From the NCBI RefSeq assembly GCF_023016115.1, contig NZ_JALKBH010000002.1, forward strand, positions 518,623 to 582,622: 64,000 nt of DNA, written 5' to 3'. The first letter of the stretch is position 1; each line of letters opens with the position of its first letter. Positions 31,164 to 39,380 of this stretch are shown in pieces. A program made the position numbers and the translations under genes. This DNA is from Alcanivorax sp. S6407. GTDB lineage: Bacteria > Pseudomonadota > Gammaproteobacteria > Pseudomonadales > Alcanivoracaceae. The notes below the pieces were generated by a model, which was given only the letters and a program-made list of their open reading frames with translations, did no database searches and was not told the DNA's origin.

Positions 31164-31775
31164 TCAGAGAATGACCAGGTGGTTGGGCAGTTCATTCTTT
31201 TCCCGGGTAGCCGGCACATGCTCGGCCAGCTTGTCACCACAGGCGGCCACGCACTGCTGGAAACCTTCCGCCACCTGCCCGGCTTTTACCTTCGCCACAA
31301 AGGCATTCACGATGGCCTGCCACTGGGCGTCGTCCACATGGCGGGCAATACCCTGATCCGCCAGGATTTCCACATAGTGTTCCGCTTCGCTGACAAAGAT
31401 CAGCACCCCGGTGTCACCATGGGTATGGTGCAAGCCCTGCTGCAGAAAGGCGCTGCGCGCCAGGCTGGCCGCCCGCTGGCGCTGCAGGGAGCGTGGCACC
31501 AGACGAAACTGCAAGGGACGAAAGCGAAACAGCACCGCCAGCACCAGCAGCACGCCCCATTGCAGCATCAGGGCTTCCAGGGAACTGAGCCAATGCGGGA
31601 TGAACAGCAATGCCGCGGGCACCAGCAACGACAACAAGGCCGCCCACAGGGTAGTGATATAACGGTAATCGTCGGCCTGGCGAGCGAGCACAGTCACCAG
31701 CTCGGCGTCGGTGCGCGTTTCCTGTTTGGTGATGGCATCGGCCAGATCACTCTGGGCCTGTTTATCAAGCAACAT
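31164..31775 (-). CDS. TPM-domain membrane protein
   Basis: 203 residues. It has two hydrophobic segments at about 42-60 and 69-86 (LWAALLSLLVPAALLFIP, LQWGVLLVLAVLF), followed by a TPM-type domain (GDTGVLIFVSEAEHYVEILADQGIARHVDDAQWQ). TPM proteins are often encoded with LemA and are of poorly known function. It follows the glycine-tailed TPM gene by 11 bp and is the third gene of a lemA operon. Confidence 0.85.
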   Translation of the reverse strand: MLLDKQAQSDLADAITKQETRTDAELVTVLARQADDYRYITTLWAALLSLLVPAALLFIPHWLSSLEALMLQWGVLLVLAVLFRFRPLQFRLVPRSLQRQRAASLARSAFLQQGLHHTHGDTGVLIFVSEAEHYVEILADQGIARHVDDAQWQAIVNAFVAKVKAGQVAEGFQQCVAACGDKLAEHVPATREKNELPNHLVIL

Positions 31776-31786
31776 TGTTATCCCCT

Positions 31787-32509
31787 TTACCAGCCACCAG
31801 AGGCGCCACCGCCTCCGAATCCACCACCGCCGCCGCCGAAGCCGCCGCCACCAAAACCCCCTCCGCCAAAGCCGCCGCCGCCCATGGGCATGGGCAGGAA
31901 CATGAAGCCGCCACGACGGCCCCCGCGGCCTCCGCCGCCACCGGCAGACAACAGGAAGGTGAGGATGATCATGACCGCCAGAATCCCCAGCGTCTTCCCC
32001 CCGGACACTTTTTGGCGCGGCTGACGGGTACCGGCGTATTCCCCCTTGATGGCGGCCAGAATCGCGGTAACGCCCGCCTGGATACCACCGTAGAACTGCC
32101 CCTGACGAAAGGCCGGAAGTATCTCCTGCTGGACGATGACACTGGCCAGGGCATCGGTGAGCGAGCCTTCGAGCCCATAACCCACCTCAATGCGAACCTT
32201 GCGATCATTGGGCGCCACGATCAGCAGCACGCCGTTGTCGTTGTCCTTGCTGCCGATGCCCCAGTGCCGGCCCAGTTGATAGCCATAGTCGGCAATGTCA
32301 TAGCCCTGCAAGTCGGACAGGGTCACCACCACCACCTGATTGGAGGTGTTCTGTTCCGCTGCCGCCAGCGAGCCGGTGAGACTCTGCACCTGGGCCGGGG
32401 TCAGCAGGCCGGCCTGGTCCACCACCCGGCCGGACAGTTCGGGAAATTCCGGCGCAGCCCACAGCGGGCGCGCCAGCAGGAGCACGGCCAGAATCAGCAG
32501 GCGCATCAT
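31787..32509 (-). CDS. YgcG-type TPM-domain protein with glycine-rich tail
   Basis: 240 residues. It has a signal peptide (LLILAVLLLARPLWA, cut before APEFPEL), a TPM domain with GRVVDQAGLLTP, IRIEVGYGLEGSLTDA-like sequence (VRIEVGYGLEGSLTDALAS) and a C-terminal TM at about 185-200. A low-complexity Gly/Phe tail (GGGGFGGGGFGGGG) precedes the end, as in YgcG/TPM_phosphatase proteins. The ATG overlaps the lemA stop (ATGA). Confidence 0.9.
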   Translation of the reverse strand: MMRLLILAVLLLARPLWAAPEFPELSGRVVDQAGLLTPAQVQSLTGSLAAAEQNTSNQVVVVTLSDLQGYDIADYGYQLGRHWGIGSKDNDNGVLLIVAPNDRKVRIEVGYGLEGSLTDALASVIVQQEILPAFRQGQFYGGIQAGVTAILAAIKGEYAGTRQPRQKVSGGKTLGILAVMIILTFLLSAGGGGGRGGRRGGFMFLPMPMGGGGFGGGGFGGGGFGGGGGGFGGGGASGGW

Positions 32510-33096
32510 TCGAAGCTGACGGCTGGCGCTTCTTCGGCACCTTCAGAGGTCGCTTCGTAGGTGTCACGCACTTCCATCTCGCTATACAGGAAGCTGTGCC
32601 ACAGACGCCCCGGGAACGTGCGGATCTCGGTGTTGTATGTCTGCACCGCGGCAATATAGTCGCGACGGGCCACACTGATGCGGTTTTCGGTACCTTCCAG
32701 CTGGGATTGCAGGGCCAGGAAATTCTGGTTGGCCTTCAGGTCCGGGTAGCGCTCGGCCACCACCATCAAACGCTGCAACGCAGAACCCAGCTGACGCTGG
32801 GCCTGTTCGAACTGCTGCAGCTTCTGCGGGTTATCCAGCATGTTGCCATCCACCTGGATGGAACCCACCTTGGCCCGCGCTTCGGTCACATCCACCAGCA
32901 CTTCCTGCTCGTGGGCCGCATAGCCCTTCACGGTGCTGACCAGATTGGGAATCAGGTCAGCTCGACGCTGGTACTGGTTTTCCACCTGGCTCCAGGCGGC
33001 CTTTACCTGCTCGTCGTAGGTGGGGATATTGTTGATCCCGCAACCGCTCAACCAGCCCGCCAGCATTACCAGTACAAAACTACGCCACAGTGTCAT
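32506..33096 (-). CDS. lemA: LemA family lipoprotein
   Basis: From the ATG at 33096 it has 196 residues. The lipobox is GWLSGCG (Cys19). The core LemA motif is ENQYQRRADLIPNLVSTVKGYAAHEQEVL, followed by alpha-helical hairpin sequence with AERYPDLKANQNFLALQSQLEGTENRI. A further ATG five codons upstream lacks a ribosome-binding site. It forms an operon with two TPM genes; the process it serves is not known. Confidence 0.93.
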   Translation of the reverse strand: MTLWRSFVLVMLAGWLSGCGINNIPTYDEQVKAAWSQVENQYQRRADLIPNLVSTVKGYAAHEQEVLVDVTEARAKVGSIQVDGNMLDNPQKLQQFEQAQRQLGSALQRLMVVAERYPDLKANQNFLALQSQLEGTENRISVARRDYIAAVQTYNTEIRTFPGRLWHSFLYSEMEVRDTYEATSEGAEEAPAVSFE

Positions 33097-33119
33097 TACC
33101 TTGTTCTCCATGGATATCG

Positions 33120-33419
33120 TCAGGAATCTTCCAGCCAGATAGACAGCGACGCCCGGCGTTTTTCTTCTCGCAGCGCCGCCAGTAATTTGTCCTTGTTGGC
33201 CCGGGTCAGTTTTTTCAGACGCGCCTCCAGTGAACTGGCAGTGGCGCGATCGCCACCAGGCACCAGCAATACCGGCACCACGGGGCGTCTTACCCGGGTA
33301 TAGCGTGCCCCTCTGGGGCTGTGATTATGCTCGTGAAAGCGGCGAGCCGGTTCTGTGCAGATGCCGGTATAAAGAGACCGGTCTGCACACCGCACCATGT
33401 AGACCCACCACTGTTGCAT
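33120..33419 (-). CDS. GIY-YIG domain protein (YhbQ/UPF0213-like)
   Basis: 99 residues, one GIY-YIG nuclease domain. WWVYMVRCADRSLYTGICTEPARRFHEHN carries the two Tyr-containing motifs (VYMV...LYTGI) and the conserved Arg. Single-domain members have weak or unknown nuclease function. It lies 23 bp upstream of lemA on the same strand. Confidence 0.9.
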   Translation of the reverse strand: MQQWWVYMVRCADRSLYTGICTEPARRFHEHNHSPRGARYTRVRRPVVPVLLVPGGDRATASSLEARLKKLTRANKDKLLAALREEKRRASLSIWLEDS

Positions 33420-33496
33420 GCTTTTACATCTGGCTTTGAAATCATTGCTATGATGCCAGACAGAATTTTCACAACAAGCTCAACAAGGATGAAAAC

Positions 33497-33895
33497 ATGG
33501 TTACCTACCTTTACTGGTTTCTGGTCGCGGCACTGGTGATTGGCACGCTGTTCGGCATCGGCGTGCGCATGGAGAAATGGAAACCGGCGGTGATCGTTGC
33601 GGCCATCATCTGGCTGGTGGCCACCCTGGCCTATTACTTCTGGCTGCAACAGGTATTCGTGAAGCGCTTTGGCGGCACCATGAGCATCACCATTCCCGAA
33701 GGCCACTACCACCTCAATGCCACCTGGAAGGAGGACAACCTGTGGATCGAGGACTATGACCCGGAAACCGGTGACTGCATCTTCCGCGAGTACTCCCGCG
33801 GCAACATGCTGCAGGGCAAGGTGGTGCTGAAGAACTGTAACCCTCTGGGCGCGCGCAACCTGCCACAGCCCGCGCCAGCGACTGCCGCTGAGTAA
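33497..33895 (+). CDS. Uncharacterised membrane protein, two TM segments
   Basis: 132 residues from an ATG with AAGGAT upstream. Hydrophobic segments at about 4-22 (YLYWFLVAALVIGTLFGIG) and 30-50 (PAVIVAAIIWLVATLAYYFWL) are followed by a soluble, probably periplasmic, domain of about 80 residues with two Cys (GDCIFRE, LKNCNPL). Family not recognised. It is first of a run of plus-strand single genes. Confidence 0.75.
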   Translation: MVTYLYWFLVAALVIGTLFGIGVRMEKWKPAVIVAAIIWLVATLAYYFWLQQVFVKRFGGTMSITIPEGHYHLNATWKEDNLWIEDYDPETGDCIFREYSRGNMLQGKVVLKNCNPLGARNLPQPAPATAAE

Positions 33896-33981
33896 CACAC
33901 GGTTTGGCCTTCCCCTGTTCCGGCGATGACGCTACCCTTCTGCGCTATCCAGAATGATCACCACCGGAACAGGATTCCCCC

Positions 33982-34350
33982 ATGAGCAATTCCGTCGAAA
34001 CCCTGCTGTTTGCCCTGAACCTGATGCCTGAAGTGGTTGCCTTCGAACAGGTCCAGGCCGTGATTGAAGAGCACTACGTCTACACCCCCACCCGCTTTAC
34101 CAATGGCAGCGGCGACGACATGGTGGTGAATGAGGCAGGCACCAACGAAGGCTCCTGCAAGATCTTCGCCTTTGCAAAACTGCACAACCTCAATGATGAA
34201 CAGACCCTGGCCTGTTTCGGGCACTTCTTCCGCGACCACGTACTGAGCAACCCGGAAGGCGACGACCACGCCAATATCCGCACCTTCATGCGCCATACCC
34301 TGGCAGACGTGAAGTTCGATGGTGAGGCGCTGAAGCCCAAGGCGGGCTGA
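33982..34350 (+). CDS. HopJ-type (PF08888) protein
   Basis: 122 residues. It matches the HopJ family by NGSGDDMVVNEAGTNEGSCKIFAFA and LACFGHFFRDHVL. The name comes from a plant-pathogen effector, but relatives are widespread in free-living marine bacteria without type III secretion, so an effector role is not implied. Function unknown. Confidence 0.85.
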   Translation: MSNSVETLLFALNLMPEVVAFEQVQAVIEEHYVYTPTRFTNGSGDDMVVNEAGTNEGSCKIFAFAKLHNLNDEQTLACFGHFFRDHVLSNPEGDDHANIRTFMRHTLADVKFDGEALKPKAG

Positions 34351-34415
34351 TCTTCGCGCACTGTTGATCCGGGCCTGTTAACACTACCGGAATGACACCT
34401 GACTGGAGAGCCAAC

Positions 34416-34982
34416 GTGATTCGCATCCTGAAAGCGCTACTGCTTGCCCTGCCCCTGGCCACCATCACTGTGCCGGCACAGGCCAGTGACTGTCCGGCCC
34501 TGTTCGATACCCAGGTGCGCAAGCTGCATTCAAAAGACTCTCTGGATCTGTGCGCGTTGACCCGGGGCCACACCACTCTGGTGGTGAACACCGCCAGCCG
34601 CTGTGGCTATACCGGCCAGTTCAAGGGCCTGGAAAGCCTCTACCAGCGCTACAAGGACCAGGGACTGGTGATCATTGGTTTTCCTTCCGATGACTTCCGC
34701 CAGGAACTGAATGATGAAGCGGAAACCGCCAAGGTCTGCTATATCAATTACGGCGTCACCTTCCCCATGGCAGCCACCAGCAAGGTGAAGGGGGCTGATG
34801 CCAATCCGGTTTTCCGGACACTGACAGAGGCCACCGAAGCGCCGGGCTGGAACTTCAACAAGTACCTGGTATCCGCCGACGGCCAGGCGGTCCAGCATTT
34901 TCCGGCCTCAGAGAAACCGCTGGGTGGCGCCCTGGAAGACGCGATCAAGGCGGCATTACAAACTCCCACCAGCGGGCAGTAG
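34416..34982 (+). CDS. Periplasmic glutathione peroxidase-like protein
   Basis: From the GTG at 34416 (GGAG eight bases upstream) it has 188 residues with a signal peptide (MIRILKALLLALPLATITVPAQA). The peroxidase core has Cys63 in VNTASRCGYTGQ and Trp-Asn in GWNFNKYLV. The usual FPCNQF segment, which supplies the catalytic Gln, reads FPSDDF here. It likely uses thioredoxin-like or other periplasmic reductants if active. Confidence 0.9.
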   Translation: MIRILKALLLALPLATITVPAQASDCPALFDTQVRKLHSKDSLDLCALTRGHTTLVVNTASRCGYTGQFKGLESLYQRYKDQGLVIIGFPSDDFRQELNDEAETAKVCYINYGVTFPMAATSKVKGADANPVFRTLTEATEAPGWNFNKYLVSADGQAVQHFPASEKPLGGALEDAIKAALQTPTSGQ

Positions 34983-35041
34983 AACCCCTGCCCGCGGGCT
35001 GCTATGGTCGATGATTCCACTTTCAACCTGGGACAGGTCCG

Positions 35042-35356
35042 GTGAAGGTTCTCAACAGTAAAGAACAGCAGCGTCATCGCCTGGAGCGTGATATGCAACG
35101 CTTTCTGGAGAAAGGTGGATCCATCAAGGAAGTGCCCAGTGGCGTCAGTGGCGCCGATGCGGTCAGTGGCAAGGGCCACCAGACCGTGCTGTTCAACGGC
35201 CCTCGCCAGCCCAGCCGCACCGATCTCAGCCAGGTGGCGGCCACCATTGATGCGCGCAAGCACAAACCCAAGCGCCAGCGACTCAACCCGCGCCCCCAGC
35301 GAAAATTGCTGTACGACGACTTTGGCGAGCCGCTGCGCTGGGTCTGGCAGGAATGA
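35042..35356 (+). CDS. Small basic uncharacterised protein (104 aa)
   Basis: The GTG start has AGG upstream. The N-terminal helix ends in MQRFLEKGGSIKEVP, a FLxKGGxIxxV motif also seen in SutA-like proteins of Pseudomonas. The rest is basic and probably disordered (KHKPKRQRLNPRPQRK) and ends in DDFGEPLRWVWQE. No confident family. Confidence 0.6.
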   Translation: MKVLNSKEQQRHRLERDMQRFLEKGGSIKEVPSGVSGADAVSGKGHQTVLFNGPRQPSRTDLSQVAATIDARKHKPKRQRLNPRPQRKLLYDDFGEPLRWVWQE

Positions 35357-35434
35357 TGTTTGCGCCGCACGCCTGCAGCCGGTTGCCTGACACGAATCAC
35401 TGAAACCACCATTCAACTACCAAGAGGAATGACG

Positions 35435-36208
35435 ATGAAACGGCTTGGGCTGTTTATCCTGTTTCTGTTCATTGGCCACAGTGCCTACGCTGCCGAGATC
35501 ATCGAAACCGAAGTCACCCTGCCCGATGGGCTGGGCACCGGTGTCATGTACCTGAATGAAAAGCAGAAGGAGCCTTCTGCCGGGGTCATCGTGATTCATG
35601 AATGGTGGGGGCTGAATGATTACGCCCGCAACCGGGCCCGTTTGCTGGCCACCGAAGGACATGTGGCCCTGGCGGTGGACATGTACGGTACCGGCAAGGT
35701 GGCAACCCATCCGAAAGATGCCACGGCCTTTATGGAAGCCGCTCTGGCGGAGCCAGACAAGATGAACGCCCGTTTCGAAGCCGCCCGCAAGATGCTGCTC
35801 AAGCAACAGCAGGTGGACCCGAAACGGATTTATGCCATTGGTTACTGTTTTGGCGGCGCGGTGGTGCTCAATCAGGCCCGTCAGGGCGCAGATCTGGCCG
35901 GTGTCGCCAGCTTCCATGGCTCCCTGGGCACGGACACCCCGGCGCAGGCAGGCGACATCAAGGCCAAGGTGCTGGTCGCCACCGGCCAGGCAGATCCCAT
36001 GGTACCGGCGGAGCAGGTCAGTCAGTTTGTCTCCGAAATGACCGCGGCCGGCGTTGACCTGCGTCTGCTCAGTTTCCCCGGGGTGAAGCACAGTTTCACC
36101 AACCCCGGTGCTGATGCGGTGGCCAAGCGCTTCGAATTGCCGCTGGGTTACGACGCTCACGCCGACCTGACCAGCTGGGAAGCCCTGATGGACTTCATGG
36201 CGGAGTAA
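35435..36208 (+). CDS. Secreted dienelactone hydrolase family protein
   Basis: Alpha/beta hydrolase of 257 residues from the ATG at 35435 (AGAGGA seven bases upstream), with a signal peptide (MKRLGLFILFLFIGHSAYA). It has the DLH marks VIVIHEWWGLNDY, nucleophile Cys138 in AIGYCFGGAV and the acid/His pair in TGQADPMV and VKHSFTNP. Substrate unknown; export to the periplasm is predicted. It is followed by a strong hairpin. Confidence 0.92.
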   Translation: MKRLGLFILFLFIGHSAYAAEIIETEVTLPDGLGTGVMYLNEKQKEPSAGVIVIHEWWGLNDYARNRARLLATEGHVALAVDMYGTGKVATHPKDATAFMEAALAEPDKMNARFEAARKMLLKQQQVDPKRIYAIGYCFGGAVVLNQARQGADLAGVASFHGSLGTDTPAQAGDIKAKVLVATGQADPMVPAEQVSQFVSEMTAAGVDLRLLSFPGVKHSFTNPGADAVAKRFELPLGYDAHADLTSWEALMDFMAE

Positions 36209-36217
36209 GTTGCACCA

Positions 36218-36264
36218 CATTGGGGCGACCCGGTTGTTGTCGCCCCAATGCAATGCAGCTTTTT
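36218..36264 (+). terminator. Hairpin terminator after the dienelactone hydrolase
   Basis: CATTGGGGCGAC and GTCGCCCCAATG form a perfect 12-bp stem around a 9-nt loop, with a TTTTT run ten bases later. It separates the hydrolase from the guanidine operon. Confidence 0.75.
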
Positions 36265-36330
36265 GTACTCCTGCCCAGCCCCCTCCCTTCCTCTCCCCCC
36301 AACACGTTGTTTTCACTGGCTTTGCCAAAG

Positions 36331-36347
36331 TTGGCACCTGACTTGCA
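36331..36347 (+). promoter_or_regulatory. Sigma-54 promoter of the guanidine operon
   Basis: TTGGCACCTGACTTGCA matches the TGGCAC-N5-TTGCA consensus, with GG and GC ten bases apart. Transcription would start near 36358, about 55 bp before the riboswitch. Use of RpoN suggests nitrogen control by NtrC. Confidence 0.85.
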
Positions 36348-36412
36348 GATTCCCTGTCGAGGAATCGAATGGCATGCATGCCATCACGCACTCAATACAA
36401 TTTGCGGAATAG

Positions 36413-36522
36413 GCAGCTAGGGTTCCGGTCTCTCCCGAAGAGATGTCTGGTCCGAGAGCTGGCGACCTCTCTGCCGGTGCGGGCAGAAGGTTACACGGCG
36501 GGACAAAAGCCCGGGAGAGCAC
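36413..36522 (+). ncRNA. Guanidine-I (ykkC) riboswitch
   Basis: The conserved ykkC landmarks occur in order: CTAGGGTTCCGG at 36417, CTGGTCCGAGAG near 36447, and ACACGGCGGGACAAAAGCCC followed by GGGAGAG at 36493-36519. It lies in the leader of a transporter-carboxylase operon. The aptamer 3' GGAGAG can pair with CTCTCC at 36547-36552, around a small ATGACA/TGTCAT hairpin. No T-run precedes the ribosome-binding site (AAGGAGG), so translational control is more likely; that is inference. Confidence 0.92.
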
Positions 36523-36575
36523 GATGACAGCAGTGTCATTGGATTCCTCTCCGTCCGTAGCCAAGGAGGTCTGAC

Positions 36576-37640
36576 ATGACCCGTTCCGTACGCAACACCG
36601 CTGCCGCTGCAGCGCTTTCCCTGTTTGCCGCCCTCACTCCGGCCAGCGCCCTGGCCAAAGATTCTTTCAGTGTTTGCTGGTCCATCTACGTGGGCTGGAT
36701 GCCGTGGGACTTCGGCGCCCAGCAAAAGATCGTCGACAAGTGGGCCGACAAGTACGACATCGAAATCGACGTGGTGCAAATCAACGACTACGTTGAATCC
36801 ATCAACCAGTACACCGCCGGTGCCTATGACGGTTGCGCCATGACCAACATGGACGCCCTGACCATTCCCGCCGCCGGTGGCGTGGATTCCACCGCCCTGA
36901 TCGTGGGGGATTTCTCCAATGGTAACGATGGCGTGGTACTGAAAGGCACTGACAAGCTGGCCGACATCAAGGGCCAGAACGTGAACCTGGTCGAACTGTC
37001 CGTTTCCCACTACCTGCTGGCACGCGCACTGGAAACCGTGGGCCTGAGCGAAAAAGACCTGACCGTGGTGAACACCTCCGACGCGGACATGGTGTCTGCC
37101 TACACCACCGACGACGTGACTGCCGTGGCCACCTGGAACCCGCTGCTCAGCGAGATCACCGCCATGCCGGACAGCCACAAGGTGTTCGACTCTTCCAAAA
37201 TTCCCGGCGAGATCATCGACCTGATGGTAGTCAACAGCGACACCCTGAAAGCCAACCCCGCCTTCGGCAAGGCCCTGACCGGTGCCTGGTATGAAATCAT
37301 GGCTACCATGTCTGCCGACGATGAGGCCGGCAAGGCAGCTCGCACCTTCATGGCCAAGGCCTCCGGCACCGACCTGGCCGGTTACGAAGCCCAGCTGGCA
37401 TCCACCCGCATGTTCTATGACGCCAGTGAAGCCGTGGAATTCGTCAACAGCGCCGAGCTGAAAGACACCATGCAGAAAGTGGCGGAGTTCTCCTTCGATC
37501 ACGGCCTGCTGGGTGAAGGCGCCCCGGACGCCGGCTTTATCGGCATCGAAACCCCCGCCGGCGTGTATGGCAGTGAGGGCAACGTGCAGCTGCGCTTCAT
37601 CCCGGACTACATGGCCATGGCCGCGGAAGGAAAGCTCTGA
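36576..37640 (+). CDS. Guanidine/urea-carboxylase-linked ABC transporter, substrate-binding protein
   Basis: 354 residues with a signal peptide cut after ASALA (SVCWSIYVGWMPW begins the mature part). It is an SsuA/TauA-like binding protein of the subfamily found beside urea (guanidine) carboxylase, with features such as MTNMDALTIPAAGGVDSTALIVGDFSNGND. The riboswitch and carboxylase context point to guanidine as ligand, though this is not proven by sequence. AAGGAGG lies eight bases before the ATG. Confidence 0.92.
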   Translation: MTRSVRNTAAAAALSLFAALTPASALAKDSFSVCWSIYVGWMPWDFGAQQKIVDKWADKYDIEIDVVQINDYVESINQYTAGAYDGCAMTNMDALTIPAAGGVDSTALIVGDFSNGNDGVVLKGTDKLADIKGQNVNLVELSVSHYLLARALETVGLSEKDLTVVNTSDADMVSAYTTDDVTAVATWNPLLSEITAMPDSHKVFDSSKIPGEIIDLMVVNSDTLKANPAFGKALTGAWYEIMATMSADDEAGKAARTFMAKASGTDLAGYEAQLASTRMFYDASEAVEFVNSAELKDTMQKVAEFSFDHGLLGEGAPDAGFIGIETPAGVYGSEGNVQLRFIPDYMAMAAEGKL

Positions 37641-37642
37641 GC

Positions 37643-37710
37643 ACCTGACGCCCAATGCCCGACGCCTGACGCTGCTTGTATCTAGCGTCCGGCGTCAGGC
37701 ATCCAGCGAT
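37643..37710. repeat. Heptad-phased inverted repeat, family 1 (inside guanidine operon)
   Basis: The left arm has CCTGACG, CCCAATG, CCCGACG, CCTGACG. The right arm has TCCGGCG, TCAGGCA, TCCAGCG. It lies immediately after the binding-protein stop and before the permease. Confidence 0.82.
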
Positions 37711-37729
37711 TAACCAACCGGGAATTGCC

Positions 37730-38548
37730 ATGAAGAAACTGATCAACCGTCGCCCCGGCAACGCCATGAACTGGGCGTTGGGACTGCTGCCCTTCTTGCT
37801 GCTGATCGTCGCCTACATGGTGGCCTCCGACGCACGTCTGGCAGAGAACCCCAACGACAAGTTGTTACCGGCTCTCGACAGTTTTGTTCAGGCCATCGAC
37901 CGCATGGCCTTCGAGCCAAGCAAACGCAGCGGCGATTACCTGTTGTGGGCCGACACCCTGGCCAGTCTGCAGCGGCTCGCCATCGGGGTGGCCATCAGTG
38001 CGCTGGTAGCGGTGGTTGTGGGCATAGGCAATGGCACCATTCCGCTGATCCGCTCGACCTTCTCGCCACTGGTGACCGGGCTGTCGCTGGTCCCCCCCAT
38101 GGCTATCCTGCCGGTACTGTTCATCATCTTCGGCCTCGGCGAACTGGCCAAGGTCATGTTGATCATCATCGGTATTACCCCGTTCATGATCCGTGATCTG
38201 CAACAACGGGCCATGGAAATTCCCGCCGAACAGATCATCAAGATGCAGACCCTGGGCGCCAATACCTGGCAGATCATTACCCGTCTGGTCTGGCCGCAGC
38301 TGATGCCTCGACTGATCAGTGCAGTGCGTCTTTCATTGGGCCCGGCCTGGTTGTTCCTGATTGCCGCCGAGGCCATCGCTGCGACAGAAGGGCTGGGCTA
38401 CCGGATCTTCCTGGTCCGTCGCTATCTGTCCATGGACGTGATTATCCCCTACGTGGTGTGGATCACGCTGCTGGCATTTGCCATCGACTTCATCCTCAAC
38501 CGCTACTCGCAATGGCGCTACCCCTGGTTCCACGATCAGGGCCATTAA
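37730..38548 (+). CDS. ABC transporter permease, guanidine operon
   Basis: Inner-membrane permease of 272 residues from the ATG at 37730 (GGGAA upstream). TM segments include LGLLPFLLLIVAYMVA near the N-terminus and several between about 100 and 260. The cytoplasmic EAA-type loop lies in EQIIKMQTLGANTWQIITRLVWPQLMP. It is SsuC/TauC-like. It probably pairs with the binding protein before it and the ATPase 15 bp after it. Confidence 0.93.
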   Translation: MKKLINRRPGNAMNWALGLLPFLLLIVAYMVASDARLAENPNDKLLPALDSFVQAIDRMAFEPSKRSGDYLLWADTLASLQRLAIGVAISALVAVVVGIGNGTIPLIRSTFSPLVTGLSLVPPMAILPVLFIIFGLGELAKVMLIIIGITPFMIRDLQQRAMEIPAEQIIKMQTLGANTWQIITRLVWPQLMPRLISAVRLSLGPAWLFLIAAEAIAATEGLGYRIFLVRRYLSMDVIIPYVVWITLLAFAIDFILNRYSQWRYPWFHDQGH

Positions 38549-38563
38549 GGGAGGAACATCACG

Positions 38564-39355
38564 ATGGCCATAATTGAAATGAAAAACCTGTGGAAGGAAT
38601 ACGGTGACCAGGTCGTACTGGAACGCCTGAATATCTCCGTGCAGGAAGGCGAATTCGTCACCATTGTGGGCGCCTCCGGTTGCGGCAAGACCACCTTCCT
38701 GAAACTGCTACTGGGCACGGAAGAAGGCACCCGCGGCGAACTGCTGCTGGATGGCCAGCCATTGCCCGCAGAGCCGGATGAGAGCCGCGGTATCGTGTTC
38801 CAGCGCTACTCCGTACTCAGCCACCTGACAGCGCTGGAGAACGTGATGCTGGGCGGCGAGCTGCAGGGCAATCGCTGGCTGGGTATTACCTTCGGTAAAA
38901 AACGTCGCGAACTTCGCAAGGCCGCGCTGGAAATGCTGGAGTCAGTCGGCCTTGGCCATGCCGCCGACAAATATCCTCACGAATTGTCCGGCGGTATGCA
39001 GCAACGTCTGGCGCTGGCCCAGGCGCTGATCAAGAAACCGCGCATCCTGCTGCTGGATGAGCCGTTCGGCGCGCTTGATCCCGGCATCCGCGCCGACATG
39101 CACAAACTGGTGCTGAGCCTGTGGAAAGAGCAGAAGCTCACCGTGTTCATGATTACCCATGACATCAACGAAGGGTTTTACCTCGGCACTCGCCTGTGGG
39201 TATTCGACAAGCCCCGCCTCGATCCCCAGGCCCCCGGGGCCTACGGTGCCCGAGTCACCTACGACCTGCCCGTGGGCGATTGCGAGAACGGCACACTCAC
39301 CAACATCAACCAGAACGTGACCCGCACCAGCCGCGTTCTTAACGACACGCTATAA
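38564..39355 (+). CDS. ABC transporter ATP-binding protein, guanidine operon
   Basis: 263 residues. Walker A is GASGCGKTTF, the Q-loop is VFQRYSVL, the signature is LSGGMQQRLALAQAL, Walker B is ILLLDEPFGALD and the switch His is MITHD. It energises the nitrate/taurine-type importer encoded with it. Confidence 0.95.
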   Translation: MAIIEMKNLWKEYGDQVVLERLNISVQEGEFVTIVGASGCGKTTFLKLLLGTEEGTRGELLLDGQPLPAEPDESRGIVFQRYSVLSHLTALENVMLGGELQGNRWLGITFGKKRRELRKAALEMLESVGLGHAADKYPHELSGGMQQRLALAQALIKKPRILLLDEPFGALDPGIRADMHKLVLSLWKEQKLTVFMITHDINEGFYLGTRLWVFDKPRLDPQAPGAYGARVTYDLPVGDCENGTLTNINQNVTRTSRVLNDTL

Positions 39356-39380
39356 GAAACAGGAAACAAAGGACTTCACC

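Noticed and set aside
33982..34350. HopJ gene as evidence of type III secretion
   Set aside because: No secretion genes or chaperone nearby, and the family is common in non-pathogens; the name is historical.
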